Positions 11,590-23,700 of a stretch of 49,574 bases of DNA are shown here, piece by piece; positions within the stretch are counted from its first letter, which is position 1, and every line of letters begins with the position of its first letter. Source of the stretch: Vitrella brassicaformis (Eukaryota > Sar > Vitrellaceae); assembly GCA_001179505.1 (NCBI GenBank), contig CDMY01000554.1, forward strand, positions 3,163 to 52,736. Direction: 5' to 3'. Position numbers and translations under genes: made by a program. Under the pieces are notes generated by a model, which saw only the letters and a list, made by a program, of their open reading frames with translations, had not been told where the DNA came from and made no database searches.

Positions 11590-14500
11590 TCACTTGACGG
11601 CCTCAACCTCCTTCCCCCTCCGTTCATGCCAAAAGAGCCGCCTCGTCGCGGCACCGCCCCCATCCTCACCCTTATCGCCCTCGCCCGTGTCATCGTCAAT
11701 GAACCGGGCGCTCCCAAACCGTCGCCTAAAGTCCTTGACGATCCTCTCTGCCGTCTGCTTGGCGCCCACGAGCACCAGCGGCACCCCGTTGCCAGGCCGT
11801 GCAGAGGCGCCCACCGCATAGAGATTTCCGATGGTGGGGTGCTTGGGGCCTGGCCGGAAGATTACCAGCTGTCTCAGTGGGTGAGCCAGGCCAAACACGG
11901 CACCACGCCTGCATGACGAGACAGAGAGGAGATGGATGGATGAATGGATGGATGGATGGATGGATTGTAGTGGGATGGATGGGATGATATGGTGCTTGCC
12001 TGAGGTTGTAGAGCCGTTTCCAGTCCATCGGGGACCGAACAAACTCATGCAGAAGGGAGGACCGGATGTTCTGCGGGAACCATCAGCATGCACAGCATTG
12101 ATGTTGATTCAGCCGTTTGTCACCACTGAATGAGTAATTTCTGTGTGTGCACTGTCAGGGTACCTCCATGCCAGGGACGGCCTCCATCCTTCTCAGCACG
12201 CCCTCACGCGCATCAGACACAGTCCGATCCACCAACCGCTGCTGCTCATCAGCTGCATCCACAACACATCACATCACATCACACATCGCCCACAGCAGCA
12301 ACGCATCCAGTGAATTGTATTGTGAGTGAGTGCGCGCGTCCATGGCCTCACCCGACATCCGCTCATCGAGTGCAGGCACCGGCACGAGCACCATGATGTT
12401 GTCGCATCCTTCAGGGCACGCACTCGGGTCCGTCCGGGACGACGCGTGCACGTAGAAGTTGAAGGCCGACGCGTTGAAGGCCGCATTGCTGGTAGTGTCG
12501 AACAGCGACGCCCAGCTGGTGCGGTACTCTGACGACAGGAAGATGTTGTGATGATTCAGAGGCAGCCGATCCTTGAAGGACCTACCAAGAAGGAAAGAAA
12601 AACCGTGCAGTGAGTGGAGAAGAAACCCAAAAAGATGGGCGGGCATTCACTGCATGTCTCACCAGTAGAGGGCCACCACAGAGGTGGAGTAGTCCCACTG
12701 TGAGAAATCCCTCCCTATCGATGGCGCGAAGGACGGCAAAGCCGGGGGGGTCTTGAGCAGATGCTCCTCCGCAAACGGCAGGTCCGCGTTGACCACCACA
12801 ATGTCGCTGGACACCATCATGGCCGTCTTGCCCATGTCCCTCAGCCTGCTCCTGGGAAGCGACGCTTCCAGTTTGGCCGCCTCATCGTCTCTGCCAGGTT
12901 TGTCAATGAGCACGCCTTCTGCCTCGTAGCCGCTTGGGGAAAGCAGTGTGCGCGAGACGAGGATCTCCTTGACGTTTGTGTTGAAGTGGACTTTGACCCC
13001 GAGGGATCGAACGATTTGGAGGAGTTTCTTGGCGACGGTGTGATAGCCTCCCACAGGGTAGAAGACGCCCTGCTTGAACTCAATCGCCTGACACGTCCAA
13101 CCAGCAACAGGGGGAGGGGGGGGNNNNNNNNNNNNNNNNNNNNNNNNNNNNNNNNNNNNNNNNNNNNNNNNNNNNNNNNNNNNNNNNNNNNNNNNNNNNN
13201 NNNNNNNNNNNNNNNNNNNNNNNNNNNNNNNNNNNNNNNNNNNNNNNNNNNNNNNNNNNNNNNNNNNNNNNNNNNNNNNNNNNNNNNNNNNNNNNNNNNN
13301 NNNNNNNNNNNNNNNNNNNNNNNNNNNNNNNNNNNNNNNNNNNNNNNNNNNNNNNNNNNNNNNNNNNNNNNNNNNNNNNNNNNNNNNNNNNNNNNNNNNN
13401 NNNNNNNNNNNNNNNNNNNNNNNGGGGGGGGGGGGATGACAGGTAGATTCATGTGTGTATGTGTGTGCAATGAGGGGTGTGTATCTGTGCATGTGCGTGT
13501 CAGACCTGCAGGAGTGAGAAGACCGCCGGAGCAGAATAAGGGCTCAAGCCGACATAAAGGTCTGCACAAAAAGCATCACTTGCACTGTGTCATGTGTGTG
13601 TATATGTGAGTGTGTGTGGTGCTCATCCGGCGCACCCTGGAAAGTCACAAGTGCCTGCAACCTGACACACACAAGGACACAGCAGCATACCAGGCATGTC
13701 AGCCACTCTGGCCCGTCCTCTCCGGCTCGTTCACTCACTTGGGGTTGCTGAAGAATCGACCGGCCTCGGTGTGGTGCGACGACAACGGCCACATGGACAG
13801 CAGCGACTTGAGAAACGCATTGATGCTGTCAAAGGAGAATTCAAATTGGATGAAGTTGGGCACACCGAACAGCCGATTTCCGTCAGCCGCGTCCAGGTAC
13901 CTCATGAACTTATCGTACCTAAGACACACACAGCACACCACACTCATGCACTGCACTTGCACCATCAGATCAGATCAGATGTGTGTTCGCCCCGCCGGCC
14001 CCAGCGCACCCATCGTCCTCCAGCTGGTCGAGCTGCTCCTTCAGGAGAGCTCGGTTGCTCATGGTGAGGTTGAGGGCCGTGCCGTCCTCGTAGAAGATCA
14101 TGTACGGCGGCTCCACCTTCCTCAGATCGATGGCGTCATGCAATGCAACACCGAGGGACGAAAAGGTCTCCTCAAAGATCTCTGACAGACAGAGTACGCA
14201 CAGACACACCGCACACGATGATGCGATGCCGCCTGCAAGTGTTGGTCCTCCGTTCAGTACCAGGCATGAGGAAAAGGGATGCGCCTGTGTCAAAGCGGAA
14301 GCGGCCTTTGGACGTCTCGACCAGCTCCTCACCCACACGACCGCCAACCATGGCCTGCAGAGGCGAACGACCATGTGCAGCAAGACAGGGCGTTCTTGCC
14401 ACGGTGGAAGCACTGCAGATCGTCGTGTGTGAGTGTGCTCACCTCGCTGTTTTTCTCAAGCACGGTGACATCGAACCCTTCACGCGCCAACCTCCCTGCT

Positions 14501-14866
14501 GTTACGAGGCCACCTATACCTGCACCAGCCGGACACACACAGACAGCGAGGCCAAGGAGAGAAATCAGATCACGCGTATGTGTATGCTCTCACACTTTGT
14601 GTGCTCCCTCTGTTTGCACTCATCTTCTCTGCCTCTGATCTACCTGCGCCAACCACGATGCACTTCGGCTTGTCCGTCCGGGCATCACTTTTGGCGCCAT
14701 GCTTCGACCGACCTGCCCTTTGCGATGTCCTGGTCAGCCTGCTGACGGCGTGCCGATGCGATATAGGAGAGATCTGGCTGGTGGGGATGAAAGCCGAGGC
14801 TGATCCGATGGCGGATCCATGAATGAGGATGATAAAGGACGCGCCGAGGGTGGCGAGCACACACAT
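11590..14866 (-). CDS. Plastid-targeted phytoene desaturase-type (CrtI family) FAD oxidoreductase
   Basis: The protein starts at 14866 with a hydrophobic signal peptide ending SAIGSASAF-IP, then a Ser/Arg/Lys-rich transit region, then the dinucleotide-binding start KCIVVGAG. The next exon continues GIGGLVTAGRLAREGFDVTV-LEKN, the Rossmann FAD motif. Further exons carry GGRVGE, FDTGASLFLMPG, QGVFYPVGGY and, near the end, GNLYAVGASARPGNGVPLVL, the C-terminal FAD-binding block of CrtI-like phytoene desaturases and carotenoid isomerases. It most likely desaturates or isomerises carotenes in the plastid. The stop is TGA 11590-11592. A 300-N gap (13124-13423), flanked by G runs, falls in an intron or removes part of the coding region. 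Whether it is desaturase or isomerase cannot be settled here. Confidence 0.82.
13124..13423. other. Assembly gap (300 N) flanked by poly-G
   Basis: Exactly 300 N, with GGGGAGGGGGGGG on the left and twelve G on the right. The round size suggests a placeholder, and the G runs on both sides suggest sequencing failed in a poly-G or G-quadruplex-prone tract. It lies within the phytoene desaturase-type gene, after the exon that reads QAIEFKQGVFYPVGGY. Confidence 0.95.
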
Positions 14867-14918
14867 AGCTCAGGGACGGAAGATGATTCACATCTGAGGA
14901 CGCGAAAAAGTTCTCTTC

Positions 14919-14948
14919 GCAAGCTGAGCTTGCAGACGCCAAGCTCGC
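14919..14948 (-). promoter_or_regulatory. Paired AGCTYGC elements upstream of phytoene desaturase-type gene
   Basis: GCAAGCT-g-AGCTTGC forms a perfect inverted repeat (14919-14933), followed by AGCTCGC at 14942-14948. Both are 50-80 bp upstream of the start codon at 14866. The core matches elements in front of other genes here. Confidence 0.4.
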
Positions 14949-14999
14949 GGTAGGAGGAGAAGGGAAAGGAAGAAAGAAAGACCGACTCCTCTCCAAAGG

Positions 15000-15780
15000 T
15001 GAGATGGACAGATAAGACTCACAAAATGCATCGCGCTGACAATCGGCCTCTTCTGTCGCAGGGGCTGCGAGGAGCCGGCAGCTGTGCTTGGTGGAGCGGC
15101 TGTTCCAGCATGCCGTCTATGGAGCTGCCTGGGGGAGTGCCTTCAGACTTCCGCACCTGTTTTGAGGTGGTCCGCCGGCTCTCGCGCGACTTCATTAACA
15201 GAGGATTGGTGCAGTCTACGAGTAGCACCAAACATACGGGAAGCCGAGAAGGAGCGGGTCCGCGAGAGTTTGATCCGGCTCAAGACCACCCTTTGTGTGC
15301 TCCTGAGAAGCGGGGCAGACATGACCCGCCTACCGTCATGCCACCGGCGAGAGGGGGCACCGCTATTTGGGCCTCGTCATGGGCGAGTACACGACGGTGC
15401 TGAATGAGTGCCCGATTTGGCCATGGCCGCAATCAACAGCGCCCTGCGGTCCCACTGCAGCCTGGGCGCCCTGCTGCCGCACACAACGATGGCGAGGACC
15501 CCGCCCCCTCCCCGCTCTCATTCGGACCACACGAGGCGGCCGCCATTGGCTGGCGCATCGCTGCCGGATGCTTCGACTGGGACGATGCTACAGCAGCCAT
15601 CAGCGGGAGACTCGGCATCTGCAACACACTGGCCCGACGAGGCCGCCCAGCACGGTGTGGGGGGGGCAAGGGGCTTCAACGAGCACCTAGGCGGTCACGA
15701 TTGCCAATTCGCGTAGGGCCAGCTGGGCCACGTCGACAAAACGGGGCTATTCGTGTCGTTGGGCATCGAGGGAATTAGTG
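15000..15780 (+). pseudogene. Decayed coding remnant, possibly related to the ankyrin-type gene
   Basis: Protein-like stretches occur in different frames one after another: DFRTCFEVVRRLSRDFI at about 15150-15200, SLIRLKTTLCVLLRSGADM-TRL at about 15265-15330, GLVMGEYTTVLNE near 15370-15405, AAINSALRSHCSLGALLPH near 15425-15485, and HEAAAIGWRIAAGCFDWDDA near 15530-15590. No reading frame joins them, and no intron-sized gaps separate them. The LKT----LL--GAD--RL segment resembles the C-terminus of the ankyrin protein at 32702-33841 (LKTSIRILLKAGADISRL). I infer a degenerated copy of that family or a badly frameshifted gene. A set of very short exons is less likely. Confidence 0.35.
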
Positions 15781-16412
15781 GTGGATGCAAGAGGAACAGG
15801 CAAGGCATATGGGCATTAGTTGGATTGGTGAGTCGTTCCGGACTTGGCGGTCCTGCTTGCGTTGAGCGGTGCATGATGCGCTCTCGGCGGTCTGCTATGT
15901 TGCTTTAGTCGCTTCCACGGTTCATCTGAGCCTTTGCATTTGTGACGTTTGGCCCCGGCCTCCTTACTTTGATGGAAGACCGAGTGCATTTGTGAGACCA
16001 ACGGACAGACGGCGGAGGAGCTAGTGTGTTGTTTCACCCACCCACAACCATTTGCTCAATCAAAGTCCGTGTCTCTCACGTGGGACGGTCCAGCATGCAT
16101 TCCATCCATCCATCCATCCATCCATTCACACAAACATTCACAGACATGAGATGGCTGTCAGGAGCTGGCAGGAAGGGCCGCAAGGAGTGAGGGGTACATG
16201 TATCATCGAGAGGCTAGTAGTGCCACCACTCGCACACAGTGACCCTACAACCAGGCAGGCAGGACTTCCACGCCATCCATGAGCCGACAAGCCAATCCAC
16301 CACCCACACACATGTATGGATGCACGACTGTACAGCGCCTCCCACCCCAATACGCTCCCCTCGAGACAGTGGTGGAGTGCAATGCAATGTAGAGAGTGTA
16401 TTGTGTGTGTGT
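15781..16412. other. Spacer with CCAT repeat, no gene seen
   Basis: About 630 bp between the remnant and the 3' end of the next minus-strand gene. It contains a (CATC)n run at about 16104-16125 and a second near 16270-16300. No supported gene. Confidence 0.55.
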
Positions 16413-19400
16413 CTACTCCTCCTCTTTCTTGATGATAGCGTCTGTCTCACCGTGTCCGTCTCCCTCCAACTCTCTCTCCTCCTTCTTGGCTCTCTGTCTG
16501 GCCTGGCTGGGTCGCAGCACTATCGTGCCGTCTGTCCTCTCTGTCACGCGACACCTCTTCTTAGCCCCCTTCCTCACCATACCAACCACCGAGTTAGGCC
16601 TGCCACCGTACTTGTACCCGACGGACAGCACGACACTGTCGAGTGTCGGGAAGGCTGAAAACGCCTCAACCACACACTCAGCGAACGAGCCGCAACACGT
16701 GCGCAGCTCGCGGGCGCTGGCATATGTAATCTTGATGCACACCTCGAGTGATGAAACACGGCCATTCTCCATGACCTCCCTGACTGCCTCGCTCTCCCCG
16801 TTCCCGTACATTTCCCAACCGATAGAAATGTCAGCACGTTCCTCTCTGTCTAAGTCATAGTTGTAGCGCCAGCCGTCACATGTGATATCATACTTCAGCT
16901 GGACTGCTAACTCCTTGCCTTCGCTTGACACGGACTCGAGGCCATCAGGCACGAGAGTGCATGTGGCCTCAGGGTCCGCGCAGACAGACAACTCAAAACA
17001 CACCTTCTCTAGGTAGGGGGAGAGGGCATGCAGCACATAGCCCGCCCCACGCCCAGACGCACCCACGCCCACTGGCAGCGCCCCCTCCCTCACCACAATA
17101 GACGAGACGCTCGGGAAGAGCGATGTGGGGTCGTCCGTGATGTATGAGGGCAGCAGGCCGGTGCCGGGGTAACGCACGATGGTGAGCTCGTGGGCATGCT
17201 CAAACACCATCGAATCCAGCCCGGGGGCCTCTTTGATGGTGTCGGCGGACGCATGGCTGTCGAGGGTCACCTTCTCGGCCTGCTTGCAGCACATGTCCAC
17301 CGTGGCGAGGGAGTCGGTGAGGGCCTTCTTGTCGCCTCTGAAGGGCAGGTGGACGGTGGGGCCGCCCTGCAGCTCGCCCTCCTCGATGCGGCCGAAGTAG
17401 TCCTCACGGGCGTCAGGGGCCAGGCACTTGGTGCGAAAACGATGCAATTTCTGTGCAGACGAACACGCAGACGGAAGGGTTGATGGGATGGCAATGGATG
17501 CGAAAGTGTGTGATTTCTCTCCCCACCTGTATCTCATGTATGTTGTGGATCTCTCCGATGGCCATCTCGATCTCCTCCAGGGGGCCTGCTTCATCGCCCG
17601 TGGAGCCCACCAAATTGATGAAGCCATTGTTGTAGTTGGAGCTGTCTGAGAACTTGATGCGGCCGGTCAGCGACGTGAGGCTCTTGGCTGATACATGCAC
17701 ACGAAAGCAAGTACATACAAAAATTCTCGCTCGGGCGTGGATTTGAATCATCATCACCTGATGGCGTGTCGGCGAGGGCGTTTGCCACATGGGTGAGACT
17801 CGCAGCGCCACCTCGGCAAGTGGGATCCTCCTGGAAGCAAAGTAGCAACATGAAGTCAATCGTTCATCAACCACACGCTCCCCTTTTCCTTTCTAAGTGG
17901 CCGCCTCACCTTGTCGCAGATGATGTGCAGCGAGCTGATGCCGCCATCAGCCTCGCTGATCCACCGATGAGCCCCAGCCATGGTGATGTCCACCACGCCG
18001 AGGCCCTGCAGGTGCGGCATCTGATACATGCGGTCCTCTGCCACCTTCATCCACACCGTGCCAACGCTGGCTGACTCCACACGCTCAAACACAATCGGCT
18101 TCTGCCGCATACACAAGAGGGAGACATGACAATGATAAGTCCTAGGAGGCCTCTGTGCGTTGTGAGCGCCCCCACCTTGTTCTGTGGCAGGTCGACCTTC
18201 TGGAAGTCGCCCTTCCTCTGACGCATGTCTCGCTCCACGTTGTACTGCACCTGTATCTCTGGCGCACGCTGGCCATTTCTGTAGATGGGGTGCTCGTACT
18301 GGCTGTGCAGCTCCACACTCTCGACGGTGCCCGAGAGGCGCTCCAGCAGGTACACCAGCGACTTGGTGGGCCGGTGGTAGATGCGCACGTCAGCACACTC
18401 AGACAACGGACCTGATCACAACAAAACACCACAAATGGTTGCGCACACACAGCTGTCGGGTTTCCTCTTTCCCCCCTCCTCACCGGCCGTCCATTTCTTA
18501 GCGATTTTCATCTTGGGTGAGTCCTCCAGCTCGACGATGGGGTGCATGCCGGCCTGCTGGGTGAGGTGGTGGAAGAAGCTGTTGACGCTCGCCAGCGACT
18601 CCAGACACGACACGAAGCCCATCATGGCGCCCATCCCCACACCGTCGGCCATCCACAGGGCCTTAGGCAGACCTTCAAGCTGCGACCTGGTCTGAGAAAG
18701 AGAGCGCGAAGTGGAGACAAATGGTGATGGATTCCCTTTCTGTGTTTGTGTTGTGTTGTGCTGTGGTGTGTTCTGTTGACCTGCTCGGTGTCGTCTTCGT
18801 CGATTTCGTCGAGTTTGTGTCGGATGGCGTCGAGTTTGCGGATGTTCTCCCTCATCTGCTTGGTAGCGACCTTGTCCACGTGGCTGATTTGCGTCTTGGC
18901 GTCGGCACACACCATGCTCGACCACACGCGAATCTGACGATCCACCTCCTGAACAAACCCCCCACACATACAAGGAACGGCTGTGTGTGTTGATGTCGTT
19001 TGGTGTTGGCCCTGACCCACAGTCACCCACTCACTCACCGAGATGCGGTGTTGCTGTTCGAGCGATTCGGGGTCCTGAGCGGCCTTTCTCAACTCATACA
19101 CCTCACGAGCCTGCATGATGGCATTCAATACACACACGCCAACGCGCTGCCTCCCCCGTTATGCTAGACTTCCTGCCCCACGAAGAAAAGTACCTGCTTC
19201 TCGGCCTGTTTGGCCTGCTTGAGCTGCGCTTCAAGCTTCATCGTCATCTTCTTCAGAGCCTTCAACGCGTCCTCAGGACCAACCTCAACCACATCCTGCA
19301 TGAAGTAACGAAGCCAAACCACAAAACACGGAAATGCACACCCACCACCAGCCTCAGCAGCCATCTGCATCCCTCACTGCCCACCTCGATATCCTCATCG

Positions 19401-19648
19401 TCGTCGGACACCTCCATCTTATCCCTCCCGCCGCCCTTCTTATCGCCCTTACCCTTCTTATCCCCCCGCTGCCTCTTCTTGCCGGCCTTCCTGCGCCGCC
19501 CTCCCTTGCCATAGTCCGAGCCCTCCCCGTCACTGCTGCTGGTGTCGACGTCCATGACGGGTTTGCGTTTCTGCCCACCGCTCGCCTTAAGCAAGGCCAG
19601 CTGGCGGGCCGTCATGCGATGGTCGTCCTCACCGTCACCTGCATCCAT
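16413..19648 (-). CDS. Uncharacterised paralog A of a head-to-head gene pair
   Basis: Ten exons fit exactly: 19648-19385, 19295-19194, 19110-19039, 18948-18781, 18691-18484, 18411-18176, 18101-17910, 17830-17758, 17687-17527 and 17450-16413, totalling 837 residues. The N-terminus has MTARQLALLKASGGQKRKP, then a Lys-rich and acidic region that looks like a nuclear localisation segment. Next are coiled-coil exons (PEDALKALKKMTMKLEAQL and the EVDRQIRVW exon), then a large C-terminal region with SLTSLTGRIKF, EEIEMAIGEI and LFPSVSSIVV that reads like a repeated alpha/beta or LRR-like fold. I do not recognise the family. The gene is clearly homologous to the divergent gene at 19838-22971, in the same domain order. 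The two coiled-coil exons of 102 and 72 bp have identical lengths in both. Confidence 0.85.
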
Positions 19649-19837
19649 GGTGAGAGGGAGGGAGCGGATGGCAGATCTGCCGAAAGCAAGGCACGGCGGG
19701 AACAAACAACCTCAGCTTAACCCAATGCAGAAAGGAGATCTCACGCGGCCAGGATCCGGTGTTTACATCTGCTCTCCTCTCTGCTCTCGTTCTCTCTTTT
19801 CGTCATCTCTCTTCTCACGCCAACTATTGTCGCCACC
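19649..19837. promoter_or_regulatory. Shared 189-bp promoter region between head-to-head paralogs
   Basis: The two start codons face away from each other across 189 bp. The plus-strand start has a strong context (CGCCACCATGG). The spacer carries a CT-rich stretch (TCTCCTCTCTGCTCTCGTTC near 19770-19790). No AGCTCGC element is present. Co-regulation is inferred from the arrangement alone. Confidence 0.5.
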
Positions 19838-22800
19838 ATGGACGGCCCGGCTCAGCCCGAGCGTCTGACGGCTCGCCAGGCTGCTCTCGCCGTCGGCAAG
19901 AAACGCAAACCCATCGCAGCGGGACCGGAGGACGAGGATGATCATGACGATGACGGGGATCGCATGAGCATCAGCAGCAGCAGCGGGTCGGATTGGGAGG
20001 CCGACCGCCGCGGCAAGAAGAGTGGGCGTCACGCCAAGAAGACGAAGATCAACGACGGACAGGCCAAGGGGAAGAAGGCCAGCAAGGCAACTAAGGGCAG
20101 ATCTGATGCTACGATGGCGGAAACTGACGACGTGGCGATGCAGTGGGAGGGGAAAGTCTAACATATGACGTACAATAAGGGCGCGTCACCCACTGTCTGT
20201 GTTGGTTGTGCGTGTGTGCGATTTCTATGCAGGTTCTGGATGAGTTGAGTCCCGCCGATGTGTTGAGTGCGCTCGGCGGCATGGTGGAGAAGCTACAGGC
20301 GCAGATACAACGCATCGAAGAGGCAAAGGCTAAGGTGGGTGGAGGGAAGGGTGGGAACGGATGTGTGCGTGTGTGTGTGCGGATGTGTGTCGTGTCCGTC
20401 AGGCTGAGCGTGTGTTTGAGTTGAGGATGGATCTGCCGCAGCCCGAATCCCCCGCACAGAACACACGCATGGAGGTGCGCAACACCCATCCATCCATCCA
20501 TCCGCGGCACACCGCAGCCATTCACGTGTGTGTGTCATTCCGTTCTCTTTCATGCCATGCAGGAAGTTGATCGTCAGTTCCGTGTGTTGGCGTCTATGGC
20601 TGTCCGCGACGCCGACATGGAGATGACCCACACCGACACGACGGCAATGCCACAGGTCGAGCAGCTGGTCAAGAAGCTCGAGCTGCTGCAGGACAAAATC
20701 GACAAAGTCCACCAAGATGACGGCGAGGTACGCAGAAACACACACAGACAGACACGGAACAGAAATGCACGCACGCAGGGAGGGAGGGAGGGGGGGAAGG
20801 GGACGTCGACACACCCACCCATATTTTCATCAACGTTGTCTGTTTGTGTGGCCGTATGACAGGTCGGTTTGTGTCTGCGGGGTCTGCCTGAGGCGTTGTG
20901 GACGACTGCTGGCGAGCATTTGGGCCTGGGCGGCTTCCTGGGGCTGACGTCATTCATGCAGTCGCTGTCGAGTGTGAGCACATACTTCCGAGCACTCAGC
21001 CTCCACAGCCACATGCACCCTATTGTCGAGCTGCACAAGTCGCCGCCTGAGGACATCGCAACCAAACTCATCGGTAACCCTGCACAAGCCACCCACATTT
21101 CCTGCAGGGGCTGCTCTCGTGTTCAGGTGGCTTGTTGTCTCATTGCAAGATCCTTCGCGTCAACCATCGCCCCACCCCGACCCTCGTGCGCATGCTGGAG
21201 GGCCTTGCAGCCACGCTCGAGTCCATCGATCTGCAGGGCCGCGCCACGGGCAACCAGGGTGAAGCAGGGGCTTCTCATCTGTCTGCTCACCCTTTCCCCT
21301 GTCTGCAGCGGGGGGCATTCGTTATCGCAGGGGGCGACCACAGCGAGTTCCTTTGAAGCTGGAGCGCAACAACGTGCGGGTGGTGTTCCCCTGTCTGCGT
21401 GAGGCGAGCGTCCGAGGCGGCTGGAACAACCTCCCCAGCGACCGCAACTATGCGCTGCCTGTGTTGAAGTCGATGAGTGTGGGCGATACCGGCGAGTACG
21501 GGCCCCGTGCTTGGCTCGACGCCGCAGTGGTCACAGCTACCTTCCAATCGCATCCACAGGAAGGGAAGGAGGGAGCTGTGACCACGGCTGCGCGGTGGGT
21601 ATTGCGTCGTCTATTGGTGTTTTCTCACGTCAGGCTGACCCCAGCTGCAGCCGTGAGGTGGGGCTCGATGCGATCGCTGACTTCCTCGACATGAAATCAG
21701 GTGACGTACATAGCATATGGGAATGGCCACACAAGACGGTTTGGTCTCAATGCATACCTCTTTCTACGTATCAGCCGAGTCTTTGGTGTCGCTGACTGGT
21801 CGTGTGGCCTTCCGTCGCACTCATGTGCCGCAGGGGGGATACTATTACCAGTACTACAGTGAGGAGCCCATCTACGGCAACGCCGGCAACTTCGCCAACC
21901 GCACGGGCCGGCAGCTGCGCAAGATCGAGATGGCCATCGGCGCCGCTCCGTACTCAGCCGACTTCATTCAGGTGGGTCGCCCCACGGAGACACAAGAGCT
22001 GAAATGATGCATTTCTCCATCTTTCCCCCTTACTTCAGAAGCTTCACGATTTCCGCACGGCATGCGTTGGAGCCGGCGCGAGCGAGAGCTACTACAGCCG
22101 CTTCATCAACCACACCAAGCAGGGCCTCGGAGTCCACCTGCCCTTCGTGGGACCCCGCAGCACCCTCACTGAGTGCCGCTCGACGCTCCACGCAATCTGC
22201 GGCGAAGCCGTGGACGTCACCCTCAACTCACACTCGCACGTGACCGTGGCCGATCTCGTGATGGGGGAGGCAGAAGACGACCCTGACGTCGGCCAACTGA
22301 TGTGCCCGAAGGCCAAGCACATGACCATCCAGCCCTCGACGCAAGACCAGAGCCTCCCCCTCCCTGACTATCTTGTGACTGATCCTTCCTCCCTCTTCCC
22401 ATCTGTCGAGTGTGTTGTGGTCAAGCAAGAGCATAAGGGCAGTCAGTTCTATGATGGGGGTGTGGATCGTGTGCTGGGTGCACTGGGTGGCTCGCTGCGC
22501 AAAGTGAGGGTTGAGCTGTCTGTCCCTGGCAGCCAGAATACTACTCTGCGGTTCGTGCCTGAGGCGATGACTTTTGTTGCGCCTCAAGGCAGAGATCTGT
22601 CGTTGTCCGTCCGCTGGCAGCTCGACAGCAATCCTGCGCAGACCCCTTCTGTTGACTGGTCGTTGTGGGGCGAGGGCGAGGGCGAGGAAGAGGGCAGGGA
22701 GGCGATGGGGCGTGTGCGCAGTGTTGATCTCGAGATGCGCACGTCGCTGCACACTGCAGAAAGCAAGGCCATGTATCGCTCCCTTGTCGCGTGTGTGTCT

Positions 22801-22971
22801 GAGGCCTTTGCTGCCTTCCCTCGCCTCGAGTGTGTTGTCGTGTCGGAGTCATTTGCCCGCTTCCCTCTCCTGCCCCACATCAGGCAGGCGGCCAAGAAGA
22901 GAGTCAGAGTGTCTGTGGGGAGGGGGGAGCGAGGCGAGTCAGTGGAGATGAGACCATATGACGCCGAGTGA
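19838..22971 (+). CDS. Uncharacterised paralog B of a head-to-head gene pair
   Basis: Exons include 19838 to about 20157, 20233-20334, 20403-20474, 20563-20727, 20863-21073, 21127 to about 21256, about 21309-21595, a short exon near 21635-21700, about 21776-21970 and 22039-22971. The order of blocks follows paralog A: RLTARQAALAVGKKRKP, SPADVLSALGGMVEKLQAQI, EVDRQFRVLASM, MHPIVELHKSP, NHRPTPTLVRMLEGLAATLE, SLVSLTGRVAF, IEMAIGAAP, KLHDFRTACVG, LFPSVECVVV and SEAFAAFPRLECVVV. Sequence identity is modest outside these blocks, so the duplication is old. Compared with A, one extra intron splits the region around 21257-21308. It ends at TGA 22969-22971. The C-terminal Lys tail of A is missing. Function unknown; the Lys-rich N-terminus suggests a nuclear location. 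Confidence 0.82.
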
Positions 22972-23700
22972 GAGGCAAGGACAGGAAGCCGCGGAGCATA
23001 CCGTCCCTTCACAAGACGATTGTTCTATGAGTGCACATGAGTGTTCCGTCGCAAAGGGTTTTCTCCCTTCGTGGGAGTGCATGATCTTCTCCTCACCAAG
23101 GGACAGAGAGAGACACACAGACAGACACAGAGACAGACAGACAGACACTCCTTCCCCTCCCCCACTTGTGTGTGAGGCACACGAACCATTCTTGTGTGTG
23201 AGATGGACCCGTTTGATTGCACAATCGCATGCATGATGCCTGACAGCCCCACTGAGCGCAAAAGCACCCAAGGACAATAGAAGCCACCGCTCCACTCCAG
23301 CAAGGTGAGCTCGCATGCAGATGGATCGTTGAAGCTTCGTCAATAGCTTTCAAAGAGTTGCTCTTGAGCTGCGTCGTCCACAAGCTGTCGGTCATTCATC
23401 TCTTTCTGAAACAGATGTGGCCGACGTCGCCTCATCTCTTCGGACGCATGCCAAGACGCTTGGTAATAAATGAGTCGCTCCGTTTCAAAGTCATCCATCG
23501 TTGGTCAGTATGGCAACAGTGGAAGAATGTCCGTCCATCCATCTGTCCCCTCGTCAGAGACTTTGTCATGCAGGCCAGCACACAGACGTAGCTTGGCTAC
23601 ATGTATACACCCACCCACCCACACACCAACACAGACACCAAGATATCTCATCTCAAGAGCACGATGGACGGCCTAAATGCCACCCATCATGCCCCACATA
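22972..23700. other. Spacer with CAGA repeat, no gene seen
   Basis: About 730 bp between converging 3' ends. A (CAGA)n/(GAGACA)n tract lies at about 23102-23150, and CACCCA runs at about 23606-23625. The open frames are repeat-derived. Confidence 0.55.

Noticed and set aside
12659-13609. Long open frames on both strands running through the gap
   Set aside because: They are open only because N codons are not stops. Only the minus-strand part from about 13090 down to 12660 matches the desaturase family.
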